Shown here in pieces: positions 35,097 to 44,184 of a DNA stretch of 64,000 bases. The position numbers and the translations under genes are program-made. The notes below the pieces were generated by a model. The model was not told the origin of the DNA, ran no database searches, and saw only the letters and a list, made by a program, of their open reading frames with translations. Source of the DNA: Olleya sp. Hel_I_94 (lineage in GTDB: Bacteria > Bacteroidota > Bacteroidia > Flavobacteriales > Flavobacteriaceae); NCBI RefSeq assembly GCF_007827365.1, contig NZ_VISI01000002.1, positions 1,803,001-1,867,000 of the forward strand. The letters are read 5' to 3'. Each line of letters opens with the position of its first letter. The stretch's first letter is position 1.

Positions 35097-35189
35097 GCTC
35101 AAAACTGTAACAAAACCAGCTATTTAACGTTCTAATAGATAATCAGTCCTGAGCTTGTCTTAGAGTCATCAATCAAAATCAATCACATC

Positions 35190-36290
35190 ATGTTAAAACA
35201 ATTTTTTATAATCTGTTCTGGAGCAGATACAGACCTTCTTAAAACATCCTCCATTGGCGAACAAAATAAATACGCAGGAATAGGCGCAACCGTGTTTTTT
35301 ACTGCAGTAATGGCGTTTATAGCTTCTAGTTATGCACTTTACACCGTTTTTGACAACGTATACATGTCCATTGGATTTGGATTAGTCTGGGGACTTTTAA
35401 TTTTTAATTTAGACCGCTTTATTGTGTCAACAATTAAAAAAAGAGGTAACTTTTTCAATCAATTATTACAGGCAACACCTAGACTAATTTTAGCTTTAAT
35501 TATAGCTATAGTCATCTCAAAACCTTTAGAACTTAAAATTTTTGAAAAAGAAATCAATCAAGTATTACTGACAGAAAAAAATGCAATGACGCTTCAAAAT
35601 CAAGAGGATATTGCTTTACAGTTTTCACCAAAAGAAACGGAATTAAAACAAAAAATCACAACTTTACAGACTACTATTGACACCAAAGAAGCAGAAGTAA
35701 ATACGCTTTACAACACCTATATTACAGAAGCGGAAGGTACATCTGGAACTAATACATTAGGAAAAGGACCGGTCTATAAAGAAAAACGAGACAAGCACGA
35801 TACTGCATTAGCAGACTTACAACTATTAAAAACAGAGTCTAAAGATAAAATTACAGCTATTGAATTGGAACTGCTTGAGCTTAAATCAAATTACGAGTTA
35901 CAAGTAGCCAACACGCAGCCTATTATTGATGGATTTGACGGTTTAATGGCCAGAATAAATGCCTTAAACACATTACCTTGGTTGCCATCCTTTTTTATAT
36001 TCTTGTTGTTTTTAGCTATTGAGACGTCTCCAATAATAGCTAAACTATTGTCACCCAAGGGAGAATATGATTTTAAACTAGAAGATCAAGAAACAGCTAT
36101 TAAAACGGTTGTTGAGCAACGTGTTCAAGAAAGAAAACTATCTGCGAAAGCTGACTTTAAAATAAATGATAAAATTTATACTGATTTATCTGAAGACGAT
36201 GAATTGTATCAATACAAACGTAAAAAAGCACGTGCATTAATGCAACTTCAAGCAGATGCATTTTACAAACAACAAGAAAAAGCATTGTAA
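35190..36290 (+). CDS. DUF4407 membrane protein
   Basis: A 366-residue protein of the DUF4407 family. Two N-terminal TM segments (about residues 31-50 and 57-75), a third at 91-107, then a long coiled coil (about 130-245, rich in KxxELKxKI heptads) and a last TM (about 262-280, WLPSFFIFLLFLAIETSPI). The conserved FNLDRFIVSTIKK segment follows the second TM. The function of DUF4407 is unknown. It is a single gene flanked by terminators. Confidence 0.85.
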   Translation: MLKQFFIICSGADTDLLKTSSIGEQNKYAGIGATVFFTAVMAFIASSYALYTVFDNVYMSIGFGLVWGLLIFNLDRFIVSTIKKRGNFFNQLLQATPRLILALIIAIVISKPLELKIFEKEINQVLLTEKNAMTLQNQEDIALQFSPKETELKQKITTLQTTIDTKEAEVNTLYNTYITEAEGTSGTNTLGKGPVYKEKRDKHDTALADLQLLKTESKDKITAIELELLELKSNYELQVANTQPIIDGFDGLMARINALNTLPWLPSFFIFLLFLAIETSPIIAKLLSPKGEYDFKLEDQETAIKTVVEQRVQERKLSAKADFKINDKIYTDLSEDDELYQYKRKKARALMQLQADAFYKQQEKAL

Positions 36291-36296
36291 CAAAAA

Positions 36297-36325
36297 AGGC
36301 TTCAATTAATAATTGAAGCCTGTTT
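36297..36325. terminator. Bidirectional terminator between convergent genes
   Basis: AGGCTTCAATTA / TAATTGAAGCCT form a 12-bp perfect inverted repeat (36297-36321) in the 53-bp gap between the DUF4407 and PhnA genes. It has A residues on the left and TTTTAT on the right. Confidence 0.85.
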
Positions 36326-36343
36326 TATATGTTGTCATTAAGA

Positions 36344-36922
36344 TTATAGTTTCTTAACGTACTCTGTAATAATAACGGTTAGTGTTGGTCCTACTTTACC
36401 TTCAATATAGGTAGCATTTTCACGATCTAATCTAATATTTCTAACTGCTGTACCTTGTTTAGCCACTTGACTAGAGCCTTTTATTTTAAGATCTTTAACT
36501 AAAACAACACTATCTCCAGTTTCTAAAATTACACCATTACAATCTCTATGGATAATTTTATCCGCTTCATCTTTATGCTCATCAGTTAATCTAGCAATTG
36601 CTAAGTTATCATCGTCCAAGTACATCATGTCCAACAAATCTTTTGGCCAACCTTCGCCTCTTAATCGTTGTAACATTCTCCAAGCCATAATCTGAACAGC
36701 AACGTGCTCTGACCACATACTATCGTTTAAACACCTCCAATGGTTAACGTCCATCTCTGTGTTTTTTTCGATTTGGTCATAACAGTTAGCACATACCATT
36801 AAACAAGTATCAACAGTTTCGTTTAATGATGGCGGAATATTATATTGTCTTGTATCTACATTAGAAGTACACAACTCGCAATTAGAGTTACTTCTTTCTT
36901 TTAACATTTGTAAAACGCTCAT
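36344..36922 (-). CDS. PhnA-like (YjdM) zinc-ribbon protein
   Basis: A 192-residue protein. The C-terminal PhnA domain (about residues 128-192) has DCNGVILETGDSVVLVKDLK and the conserved IKGSSQVAKQGTAVRNI. An N-terminal zinc-binding region has Cys pairs (NCELCTSN and MVCANCYDQ). The C-terminal domain is that of E. coli YjdM/PhnA, whose cellular role is uncertain despite its phosphonate name. The ATG at 36922 is preceded by A-rich sequence. It lies 64 bp after manA and may be the last gene of the manA operon. Confidence 0.85.
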   Translation of the reverse strand: MSVLQMLKERSNSNCELCTSNVDTRQYNIPPSLNETVDTCLMVCANCYDQIEKNTEMDVNHWRCLNDSMWSEHVAVQIMAWRMLQRLRGEGWPKDLLDMMYLDDDNLAIARLTDEHKDEADKIIHRDCNGVILETGDSVVLVKDLKIKGSSQVAKQGTAVRNIRLDRENATYIEGKVGPTLTVIITEYVKKL

Positions 36923-36986
36923 ATTTAATATTATTTGATGCGCACAAATATAGTAATTGCTTTGTGTTTAGCTATTAAAACTACAA

Positions 36987-37988
36987 CTAAGATGCGTGTT
37001 GTATATTATTTACTGAGCTATCGTCAATATATACCTCTAATAGTTTAGCGTTAGTAGAATTAAAAACGACTGCATTTGCTTTAGCTGGAATTAGTATGGT
37101 TTCGCCCATTTTTAAAGTTTCATGTTCAGTACCTATGGTAACTTCTACCGTACCTTCCACACACATAAATATTACAAAAGAGTCCAAGTTGTCATATGAT
37201 TTTGCTTGAAGATTAGTAATATCCAAAATATTAGTGGTAAAGTATTCGCAATTAACCAAATTAGTCCTAGTGTTAGGTTTTATGTTATAACTAGCTTTAC
37301 CGTTAGTATCAAATTGTTTTGTTGCTTGCTCAGCTAACTTAGTATGCAACTCTCTTTTTTGACCATTATCATCTACTCTATCCCAATCATATACGCGATA
37401 TGTAACATCTGAAGTTTGTTGTATCTCTGCAGCTAAAACACCTGCTCCAATAGCATGTATTTTTCCTGCTGGTATAAAAAAACTATCGCCTTTTTTAACT
37501 TGTTCTCTGTTAAAAATAGCATCTACATTATTTGCATTTATATGGTTTAATACCTCTGGGTTTATTGTTTTATCTTTTAATCCTAATACAATATCTGCAT
37601 TTTCATCACTATCCATTATGTACCACATTTCAGTTTTACCAAAACTATTATGATGCTTTTTAGCCATTTTATTATCAGGATGCACTTGTACAGACAAATC
37701 TGTTTTGGCATCTAAAAATTTAATTAGCAATGGAAAATCAAATCCAAAATTTGCAAAGTTATTTGCACCTAACAAATCTGCTTGATGTGTTGCAATTAAT
37801 TGTTTTAAACTAGACCCTTTGTATACACCATTACTAACTTCAGAAATATTTCCATTTACATCAGAAATCTCCCAACTTTCGCCAACATTATCTTTAGCAG
37901 TGTTTTTACCTAATAAAGTTCCTAGTTTGTTTCCTCCCCAAATTTTTTCTTTTAATATTGGATTGAATTTTATTGGATATACTTTCAT
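36987..37988 (-). CDS. manA: Mannose-6-phosphate isomerase, class I
   Basis: A 333-residue type I phosphomannose isomerase of the short Bacillus ManA type. Conserved pieces: LKEKIWGGNKLG, GESWEISDV, LSVQVHPDNKMA (zinc ligands Gln and His), GKTEMWYIM (zinc Glu) and FIPAGKIHAIGAGV (zinc His), with the C-terminal cupin about 235-330. It interconverts fructose 6-phosphate and mannose 6-phosphate, feeding GDP-mannose for glycan synthesis. It is third in a run behind two glycosyltransferase genes that starts at a LytTR-type promoter. Confidence 0.92.
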   Translation of the reverse strand: MKVYPIKFNPILKEKIWGGNKLGTLLGKNTAKDNVGESWEISDVNGNISEVSNGVYKGSSLKQLIATHQADLLGANNFANFGFDFPLLIKFLDAKTDLSVQVHPDNKMAKKHHNSFGKTEMWYIMDSDENADIVLGLKDKTINPEVLNHINANNVDAIFNREQVKKGDSFFIPAGKIHAIGAGVLAAEIQQTSDVTYRVYDWDRVDDNGQKRELHTKLAEQATKQFDTNGKASYNIKPNTRTNLVNCEYFTTNILDITNLQAKSYDNLDSFVIFMCVEGTVEVTIGTEHETLKMGETILIPAKANAVVFNSTNAKLLEVYIDDSSVNNIQHAS

Positions 37989-37998
37989 AGTTCTGAAT

Positions 37999-38493
37999 TT
38001 AAAATTTACTTAAATATTGTAGTTCGATAAACTGGTTTTTGACTTTTATTTTTTTTAAATAATCAATAATTGAAAACAAGCTTTGAAACAGAGATACTTT
38101 AATTTTACGTTTTTTAAGCTCTTCGATATTAAACTTAGATAGTAGTTCTTGATTTTCGTTTATGGCATCTATCAAACCATTTAAGCCATGATACTTGATG
38201 TTTAGCATATTTGCAGACACATATCCTAATTGATTTAAATTAAATTGGTTGGACATATATCTTGCTCCTGCTCTGACTGCCGAAATATCTGATTTAAACT
38301 TTTTAATATTTACTACAGACACTTCTGGACAAGCCTCTTTAATTTCGTCTAACATAACAGATGTATTATCCTTACTATCATTATCAACAAAACATAATTT
38401 TAAATTTGATGTGTTTCTTATTTTTTGAATAAAAAAAGAGGGGTTAATTTGTTTTTCGTTATTGTGAAAGATTATGATAATACCTGTTTTCAT
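37999..38493 (-). CDS. Small GT2-like protein
   Basis: A 164-residue protein with a truncated GT-A fold: TGIIIIFHNNEKQI (strand 1), KLCFVDNDSKDNTSVML (nucleotide-binding segment) and AGARYMSN. It stops before the acceptor-binding half and has no clear DxD, so it may be inactive, or a partner of the adjacent receiver-GT2 protein. It sits between that gene (20-bp gap) and manA (10-bp gap). Confidence 0.7.
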   Translation of the reverse strand: MKTGIIIIFHNNEKQINPSFFIQKIRNTSNLKLCFVDNDSKDNTSVMLDEIKEACPEVSVVNIKKFKSDISAVRAGARYMSNQFNLNQLGYVSANMLNIKYHGLNGLIDAINENQELLSKFNIEELKKRKIKVSLFQSLFSIIDYLKKIKVKNQFIELQYLSKF

Positions 38494-38513
38494 GATTTGG
38501 GGAAATTTAAAGA

Positions 38514-39698
38514 TTAGGCTACATTAACTTTAGTTGCGACTGCAGCTTTTGAATTTTGTTTTTTATTTCTGTAAACCCAAGCAATTTGTCCTAATTGTCC
38601 AACAATTTTTACTGAGTCCTTCATTGATAATTTAGAACCATCTGCATGTATCCATCTTTTTAATGGTTGCTCGCATAGCATTGCTTTTGCTTCTTTTAAT
38701 CCAAAATGGATACTCATTCTTTTAAAAATCTCTACATCAAAAATCCATTGTGTTACGAACTTTTTACCAAAAGCGATGTCAATTACATCTTTATGGAATA
38801 TTTTAGCACCACATTGAGTGTCTTTAAAATCCATTTTTAAAATCTTTCTGATAATAAAGTTTATCGTTAAGCTAATTATTTTTCTTGCAGACTCTTTAGT
38901 AATATTTGCTCCCATTCTTGAAATTCGAGAACCACTTACAATTTTAAAATCTGTAGTTTCAATAGTTTTAACTAAATCATCAAAATCTGCTAAGTCTGTA
39001 GATAAATCTGCATCTAAAAATCCGATGTAGTCTAAATCTTCTTTTTTAGCCATATGCAACATTCCTAAACGTACAGCTTCAGCTTTTCCTCCGTTTTTCT
39101 CACAGTCATAAACTGTAATAAAATCTTCTCTTCCTTTTTGTAATTCTTTTAAAACTTCTAATGTTTTATCCTTACTTCCATCATTTACAAAACATAAATG
39201 ATATCCTGAGTTTTTATCTATATAAGTAATAAACTCTTCACTTAGTAAACGCTCTTCTTCATTGTAACATGGGATCACAACACCTACGCAACGCTCTTGT
39301 ATCATTACATCACTTTTAGTTACTATATTAGAAACTTCTGGTGCACCAATTAGACGTTTTACACGAGCACTAATTTCGTTTAAGCTTAATGGTTTTTTCA
39401 TGTAGTCGTTAATACCTAATTCAAAACCTTCAGTAATAGTTTCATCTTTAGTTTCACCAGACAAAACCATTATTGGTGTTTGCGAGTTTTTAGTCAGTCT
39501 AATATGTTTTACAACTTCTAATCCAGATAATCCTGGCATATTGATGTCTACTATTACTAAATCTGGATTAAAAGATTCATATAATTCTAAACCTTTAACT
39601 GCATCTGTTTCGATTTTTACTTCGTAACCTAACTCTACTAATCTTTTTTGTAAAGGCAGTAATACTAATTGTTGGTCATCTATTGCTAAAACTTTCAT
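38514..39698 (-). CDS. Receiver domain fused to a GT2 glycosyltransferase
   Basis: A 394-residue fusion. Residues 1-118 are a CheY-type receiver: MKVLAIDDQQ (acidic pair), LVIVDINMPGLSGL with phospho-acceptor Asp51, MVLSGETKD, and the KKP motif at 101-103. Residues 138-375 are a DPM1/GtrB-like GT2: VVIPCYNEEERLL, VNDGSKDKTL, GFLDADLSTD (DxD), QCGAKIF and QPLKRWIHADGS. It therefore looks like a glycosyltransferase whose activity is set by phosphorylation. I choose ATG 39698. An in-frame ATG at 39731 would lie inside the predicted -7 box (39729-39736) and adds 11 atypical residues. The gene heads the operon with the small GT and manA. Confidence 0.85.
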   Translation of the reverse strand: MKVLAIDDQQLVLLPLQKRLVELGYEVKIETDAVKGLELYESFNPDLVIVDINMPGLSGLEVVKHIRLTKNSQTPIMVLSGETKDETITEGFELGINDYMKKPLSLNEISARVKRLIGAPEVSNIVTKSDVMIQERCVGVVIPCYNEEERLLSEEFITYIDKNSGYHLCFVNDGSKDKTLEVLKELQKGREDFITVYDCEKNGGKAEAVRLGMLHMAKKEDLDYIGFLDADLSTDLADFDDLVKTIETTDFKIVSGSRISRMGANITKESARKIISLTINFIIRKILKMDFKDTQCGAKIFHKDVIDIAFGKKFVTQWIFDVEIFKRMSIHFGLKEAKAMLCEQPLKRWIHADGSKLSMKDSVKIVGQLGQIAWVYRNKKQNSKAAVATKVNVA

Positions 39699-39728
39699 AA
39701 TAAGTGTATTTGTTTGTTGTTGATGGTA

Positions 39729-39812
39729 CAAATGTACATGAGATAAGTGCCTTAAATTTGTAATTTAGTTTAACCTATAGCTAAGTGTCGACGAATGGTA
39801 GATTGCTGTAGA
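39729..39812 (-). promoter_or_regulatory. LytTR-type promoter A (receiver-GT2 operon)
   Basis: On the minus strand, box 1 TCTACAGCAA (39812-39803) and box 2 TCGACACTTA (39791-39782) start 21 bp apart. TACCATTCG precedes box 2. After 45 bp comes the -7 element TACATTTG (39736-39729). The start codon at 39698 lies about 30 bp downstream. Confidence 0.75.
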
Positions 39813-39877
39813 TAATTAAAAATGGAAGCACTATTTTATTTATTTATCTTTACCATATATAATAGCGTAAGCTTTAA

Positions 39878-42800
39878 ATGAAGGAAACCTCAAACAAATA
39901 CTTAATCACAGCTATACTTTTAGCTTTAGCATTTCATGGTAGTGCCATATTTTTTACTTTGGAAACTACTTATGATGCGTTAATTCATTTGTTTTTTGCA
40001 GATCATTATGCTAATAGCTGGTTTGAACCTTGGAATTACGAATGGTATACAGGTTTTACCGTACAAAGTTATCCACCTTTAGTACATCAATCCATCGGAC
40101 TACTCTCCATGATTGGTGGTTTAAAATTTGGAATGTTTAGTGTTGCGTTAATTGCTATTGTGCTGTTTGTGACTGGTACTTATCGTTTCTCTTTAATGAT
40201 GACCGCTAATAAAACGGTAGCTGGTTATGCTTGTGTACTGGCAGTATTTAGCTCATCGTTTGTGGAGACGCTTCATATTTTTGGACAATTACCCAGTATT
40301 GTTGGTGTGTCTGTATTAATGCATGCCTTACCCGAAATTTACTTATGGTTAAAAACAGGTAAAAAATGGTATTTAGCAACCTCCTTATCTTTAATAGCAG
40401 TAACGGTAACTTCACATCATGTAACGCCAATTTTTGGAATGATCTTTTTTATCTTCCCTTTAATAGGAATGGTAATTATGGATGTTTCGCGAGAGCAAGT
40501 CAGCACCATGAAAGAAGTGACTTTCAAAATATTTTTGAATAGTTTTTTTAAACTTTTTAAACGTATTGTAAGTTTTGGAATGCTATCATTAGTCTTAATC
40601 GTTGGATGTATTTTTCCATATTGGCTAAACTCTAAAGCCAATCCAATTACTCAGGTTCCAATTCCGCATGGTTCTCGTGATAATTTCTTAGAAATCACAT
40701 CCTCAGGATTAGTCTTCTTTTTAATTCCTTGGGGAATCTTACTAATATTATTACCCTATATTTTTTACAGATATTACAGTAAACGCTACTTGTTTTTTGG
40801 ACTATCAATAACTATTTGTACCATTTTAGGAACTGGAGGAACTACTCCTGTACCACTAAAAATGTTAGGCGAAACTGCTTTTAATATTTTAACCTTAGAT
40901 AGATTTACACTTTGGGCTTCTATATTATCCATTCCTTTAATGGGTGAATTTGTATATCGTTTTGTTGAAGGTGATTTAAAAGAACTTATTCAGTCTAAAT
41001 TTGGTGCTGTTTACCATCGTATTATTGGCGGAATACTTGCTGGACTCATGGTATTTATGGTAGTTTTTACTATGAGTTTAAATTATTTTAGACCTTCGCA
41101 GCCACAAAAAATTAAGATGTTGCCTATTGTTAATTTTTTAAATCAAGATGACCACGATAAATGGCGTTTTTTAACGCTAGGCTTTGGAGATCAAATGGCT
41201 TGGCTAAGCGCGCAAACTAATGCCATGACAGTAGATGGTAATTACCATTCTGCACGTCGATTACCAGAATTAACCACACGACCAATCGAGCGCTTAGAAA
41301 ACTCAAAATTTAAAGGAGTTGCCGGAATTGGATCTTTACAGCAATTTTTAACAACGCCAGAAAAATACAATCTTAAGTACATATTTTCTAACGATAAGTT
41401 TTACGATCCCATACTCTACTTTTGTGGTTGGCAACGTTTACGACAATTAGAAAACGGGATTATGGTATGGGAACGATTAAACATTCCGCCTGTGTCTTCA
41501 ATTTTACCAAAAGAAGATGTTGCCAAATGGGTTAAAATAATGTGGGGAATTATTCCGTTTTTAACCGTTTTAGTGGCATTTGTTTTAAATATTCAAATGC
41601 TTTGGGTTAACGCTTTAAAAACTCGCATAAAACCAGTTACCGAATTTTTAAAATTCCCAACGACCTATAATAAGTTTAATAGAAACGTTTTACGTATCAC
41701 ACACGTTTGGGCATTAATTCTAGCCATAGCTGTGTTTTATGGTATTTATTTGTTTTACTTAAAAAACGATTCGCAACGCAGTCCAGAAAATGCCATTATT
41801 GCCTACTATGATGCGTTAGATTTTAAAGAATTTGAAAAAGCACATAGCTTAATAGATCCCGAAAACAACTTGCCAATAGCACAATATATGCTAGAGATAT
41901 CGGTAACCGATGGGTTGCTAAGTAGCTACGCAAAAATGGATGCTATCGAGACTGAAATAACTAAACATAACGACAGTACAGTATCGGCAAAAGTAACCAG
42001 CCAATGGATTACACCTTTAGAAAAAATTGAAAAAGTGGATTACAAATCGCTATCAAAACGTCAAGGCAAATGGTATTTACAACCTGACGATTTAAATAAC
42101 GACTTACCTCCAGACCAACTCTATTCTGATAACACAACCAAGTATTTTAATCAAGGTCGTAGACGTATTACAACAGAAGCAACACACCATGAAGATATTT
42201 TAAAACAGCCTGTTTTGGAGATCGTTTCAGCTAAATTAGTGAAGTATGATGGTAGTTATGCTATTATTGGAGAAGTCCAAAATGTAGACAATGTACCAGC
42301 AGATGTTATTTTAAAAGGCACCTTGTATAACGATAACAACAAACAACTAGCAACATACAACGCAAAATACCACGTCAAGCATAAATTAATGCCTAAAGAG
42401 TCTAGTAGTTTTAGGATTAATTTTGAAGGTATTGCTTGGTCTAGAACACAAGATTCCATTCCAGACACATTTAATCCAGATGAATTTACTCCAGTTGAGT
42501 TTGAAGAGCAACCAACAAAATTTAACTTACAAGCAGCAGGAAATGTTTCGGGATCTGACTTGTACAAAAACGTTGTACTAAGTGCCATTAGCATTAAAGA
42601 CAGTATTATAAACGGAAACTTATTTAATAGTGGTATCCAAGAGATTACAATACCTCAGCTTTTAGTAACTTACTATGATGAAAACAAAAACATGGTTTGG
42701 GTCGATCATTTATTTGTAAAAGAAGGTGTAAGGCAACAACGCAAACAAGATTTTGAATATCAGATTTTAAAGGACGGTAAAGTTAAAATCATAAATAGTG

Positions 42801-42967
42801 ATATGAAAAATATTTTTGTAAATGGTTTACCAAACGATGCTATAGCTGGAAAAGTCGTTCCTAACAGAATTGAAAACCATAGCGATGCCCAATTACAAAA
42901 AATTGATCATCCTGATTTTAGTTATATTAAAATAGAAATTAACACCTACATAGGAAGTCCAAATTAA
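39878..42967 (+). CDS. Large GT-C-like polytopic membrane protein
   Basis: A 1029-residue protein. Residues 1-640 hold about 13 transmembrane segments with a first periplasmic loop typical of GT-C or 6-pyruvoyl-tetrahydropterin-synthase-related membrane proteins (TTYDALIHLFFADHYANSWF and WEWYTGF-like NYEWYTGFTVQSYPPLV; acidic Asp in the DALIH motif). The C-terminal 390 residues form a periplasmic part: an NTF2/SnoaL-like stretch (about 655-750) followed by two FxxG-type immunoglobulin-like pieces. It may transfer sugars to, or polymerise, a lipid-linked glycan. It is divergent from the receiver-GT2 operon and overlaps the next gene by one base. Confidence 0.7.
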   Translation: MKETSNKYLITAILLALAFHGSAIFFTLETTYDALIHLFFADHYANSWFEPWNYEWYTGFTVQSYPPLVHQSIGLLSMIGGLKFGMFSVALIAIVLFVTGTYRFSLMMTANKTVAGYACVLAVFSSSFVETLHIFGQLPSIVGVSVLMHALPEIYLWLKTGKKWYLATSLSLIAVTVTSHHVTPIFGMIFFIFPLIGMVIMDVSREQVSTMKEVTFKIFLNSFFKLFKRIVSFGMLSLVLIVGCIFPYWLNSKANPITQVPIPHGSRDNFLEITSSGLVFFLIPWGILLILLPYIFYRYYSKRYLFFGLSITICTILGTGGTTPVPLKMLGETAFNILTLDRFTLWASILSIPLMGEFVYRFVEGDLKELIQSKFGAVYHRIIGGILAGLMVFMVVFTMSLNYFRPSQPQKIKMLPIVNFLNQDDHDKWRFLTLGFGDQMAWLSAQTNAMTVDGNYHSARRLPELTTRPIERLENSKFKGVAGIGSLQQFLTTPEKYNLKYIFSNDKFYDPILYFCGWQRLRQLENGIMVWERLNIPPVSSILPKEDVAKWVKIMWGIIPFLTVLVAFVLNIQMLWVNALKTRIKPVTEFLKFPTTYNKFNRNVLRITHVWALILAIAVFYGIYLFYLKNDSQRSPENAIIAYYDALDFKEFEKAHSLIDPENNLPIAQYMLEISVTDGLLSSYAKMDAIETEITKHNDSTVSAKVTSQWITPLEKIEKVDYKSLSKRQGKWYLQPDDLNNDLPPDQLYSDNTTKYFNQGRRRITTEATHHEDILKQPVLEIVSAKLVKYDGSYAIIGEVQNVDNVPADVILKGTLYNDNNKQLATYNAKYHVKHKLMPKESSSFRINFEGIAWSRTQDSIPDTFNPDEFTPVEFEEQPTKFNLQAAGNVSGSDLYKNVVLSAISIKDSIINGNLFNSGIQEITIPQLLVTYYDENKNMVWVDHLFVKEGVRQQRKQDFEYQILKDGKVKIINSDMKNIFVNGLPNDAIAGKVVPNRIENHSDAQLQKIDHPDFSYIKIEINTYIGSPN

Positions 42968-44184
42968 TGCCATTTAAACACACATACATATTTGTGATAG
43001 GTCTGATTTTATTATCATCGTTTGCTGTTGTACAACAAAGCGAGAAGACTAATCCTATCAAATTAGTAACAACACTAACAAATTATAATGTTGGCAAGCC
43101 AATTGTTTTAAAATTTACTACTTCAGAAGGCGAAAAACCATTATTGTATTGTTCAAACAGTTATGGATCTACTTTAGTTTCGGCTATAGCCAAAGATGGT
43201 ACACTTCAATATATAATTCCGGAAAACATAACCAAAAAAATTGGTGTGGTCAATTGGATAGTATTAGACAAAAATAAATCTGCGTCTGGTCAATTTAATA
43301 TAAATCCAAAAGCAGAAGTTGCAACCATGGAAACTTATATTGGACCTCCAAGTATTGAGGCTGGAGCAACAGATTACGCCATGCTGGTTGTTATACCTAC
43401 AGATTCTTTAGACAATCCAGTGCCAACAAACACTAAAGTTGATGCTAAATTTCAATTTTTAGCTTCAGAAGAAAAAGAGGTCATTTTTACAAAAAATTTG
43501 ATTTCTTATAAAAACATTTATTCTAAAAAAGAAAGTGGACGCATGTTAGTGTCATCAGAAAGTTTAGGAGTTAATTCCAAAGAGTTTACCATTAATGTTT
43601 GGGCTGCAATTCCTACAGATTTTAAAATTTCGGCAAAAAGACCACATAATTACGCAGACGGAAATCAGGTTACCACGTTTAACACCACAGTAATTAAAGA
43701 CAAGCAAGATAATGTGGTTAGCGATGGGACTTTTGTTACCTTTTTTATTACCAACACTAGTGGAAATATTTTAAAAACTACAGGTACAACAATTGAAGGA
43801 GTGGCACATGCAAAAATTATTCATCCTGATTTTAAGGATAATTGGAGTATTAAAGCCTATGTTGATGGCATGGCAGAAAGCAATACAATTACTTTAAGTT
43901 ACCAACGCGTTATTGAAGATTTTGAGGTTGCTTTTGCCAAACAAAATCGCGAAATTTTAGTAGGTCCATTACAAAGTTTTATGAAGCAAATGATTCCGGA
44001 TGGCTTGCACGTCAAACTTTTAATTTACAAAGACAATGTGCTTATTGACACCATTATAAAAACATCTTTTAATGGGTATGTTACTTTTAATTTAAAGCCT
44101 GCTGTTTATCAAAACGACACCTATAGTTTTAGTGTTGAAACTGCTGGAATAAATAAAACATTTAATAACAAAAAACTATGGTAG
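42967..44184 (+). CDS. Exported Ig-like domain protein
   Basis: A 405-residue protein with a signal peptide or anchor (HTYIFVIGLILLSSFAVVQQ). The rest looks like several immunoglobulin-like beta-sandwich domains (repeated patterns such as PIVLKFTTSEGEKPLLY, TFVTFFITNTSGNILKT). I find no catalytic motif and no sorting domain. It is translationally coupled to the genes on both sides (1-bp and 7-bp overlaps), so it probably forms an envelope complex with the polytopic protein and the GH5-like protein. Its function is unknown. Confidence 0.7.
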   Translation: MPFKHTYIFVIGLILLSSFAVVQQSEKTNPIKLVTTLTNYNVGKPIVLKFTTSEGEKPLLYCSNSYGSTLVSAIAKDGTLQYIIPENITKKIGVVNWIVLDKNKSASGQFNINPKAEVATMETYIGPPSIEAGATDYAMLVVIPTDSLDNPVPTNTKVDAKFQFLASEEKEVIFTKNLISYKNIYSKKESGRMLVSSESLGVNSKEFTINVWAAIPTDFKISAKRPHNYADGNQVTTFNTTVIKDKQDNVVSDGTFVTFFITNTSGNILKTTGTTIEGVAHAKIIHPDFKDNWSIKAYVDGMAESNTITLSYQRVIEDFEVAFAKQNREILVGPLQSFMKQMIPDGLHVKLLIYKDNVLIDTIIKTSFNGYVTFNLKPAVYQNDTYSFSVETAGINKTFNNKKLW

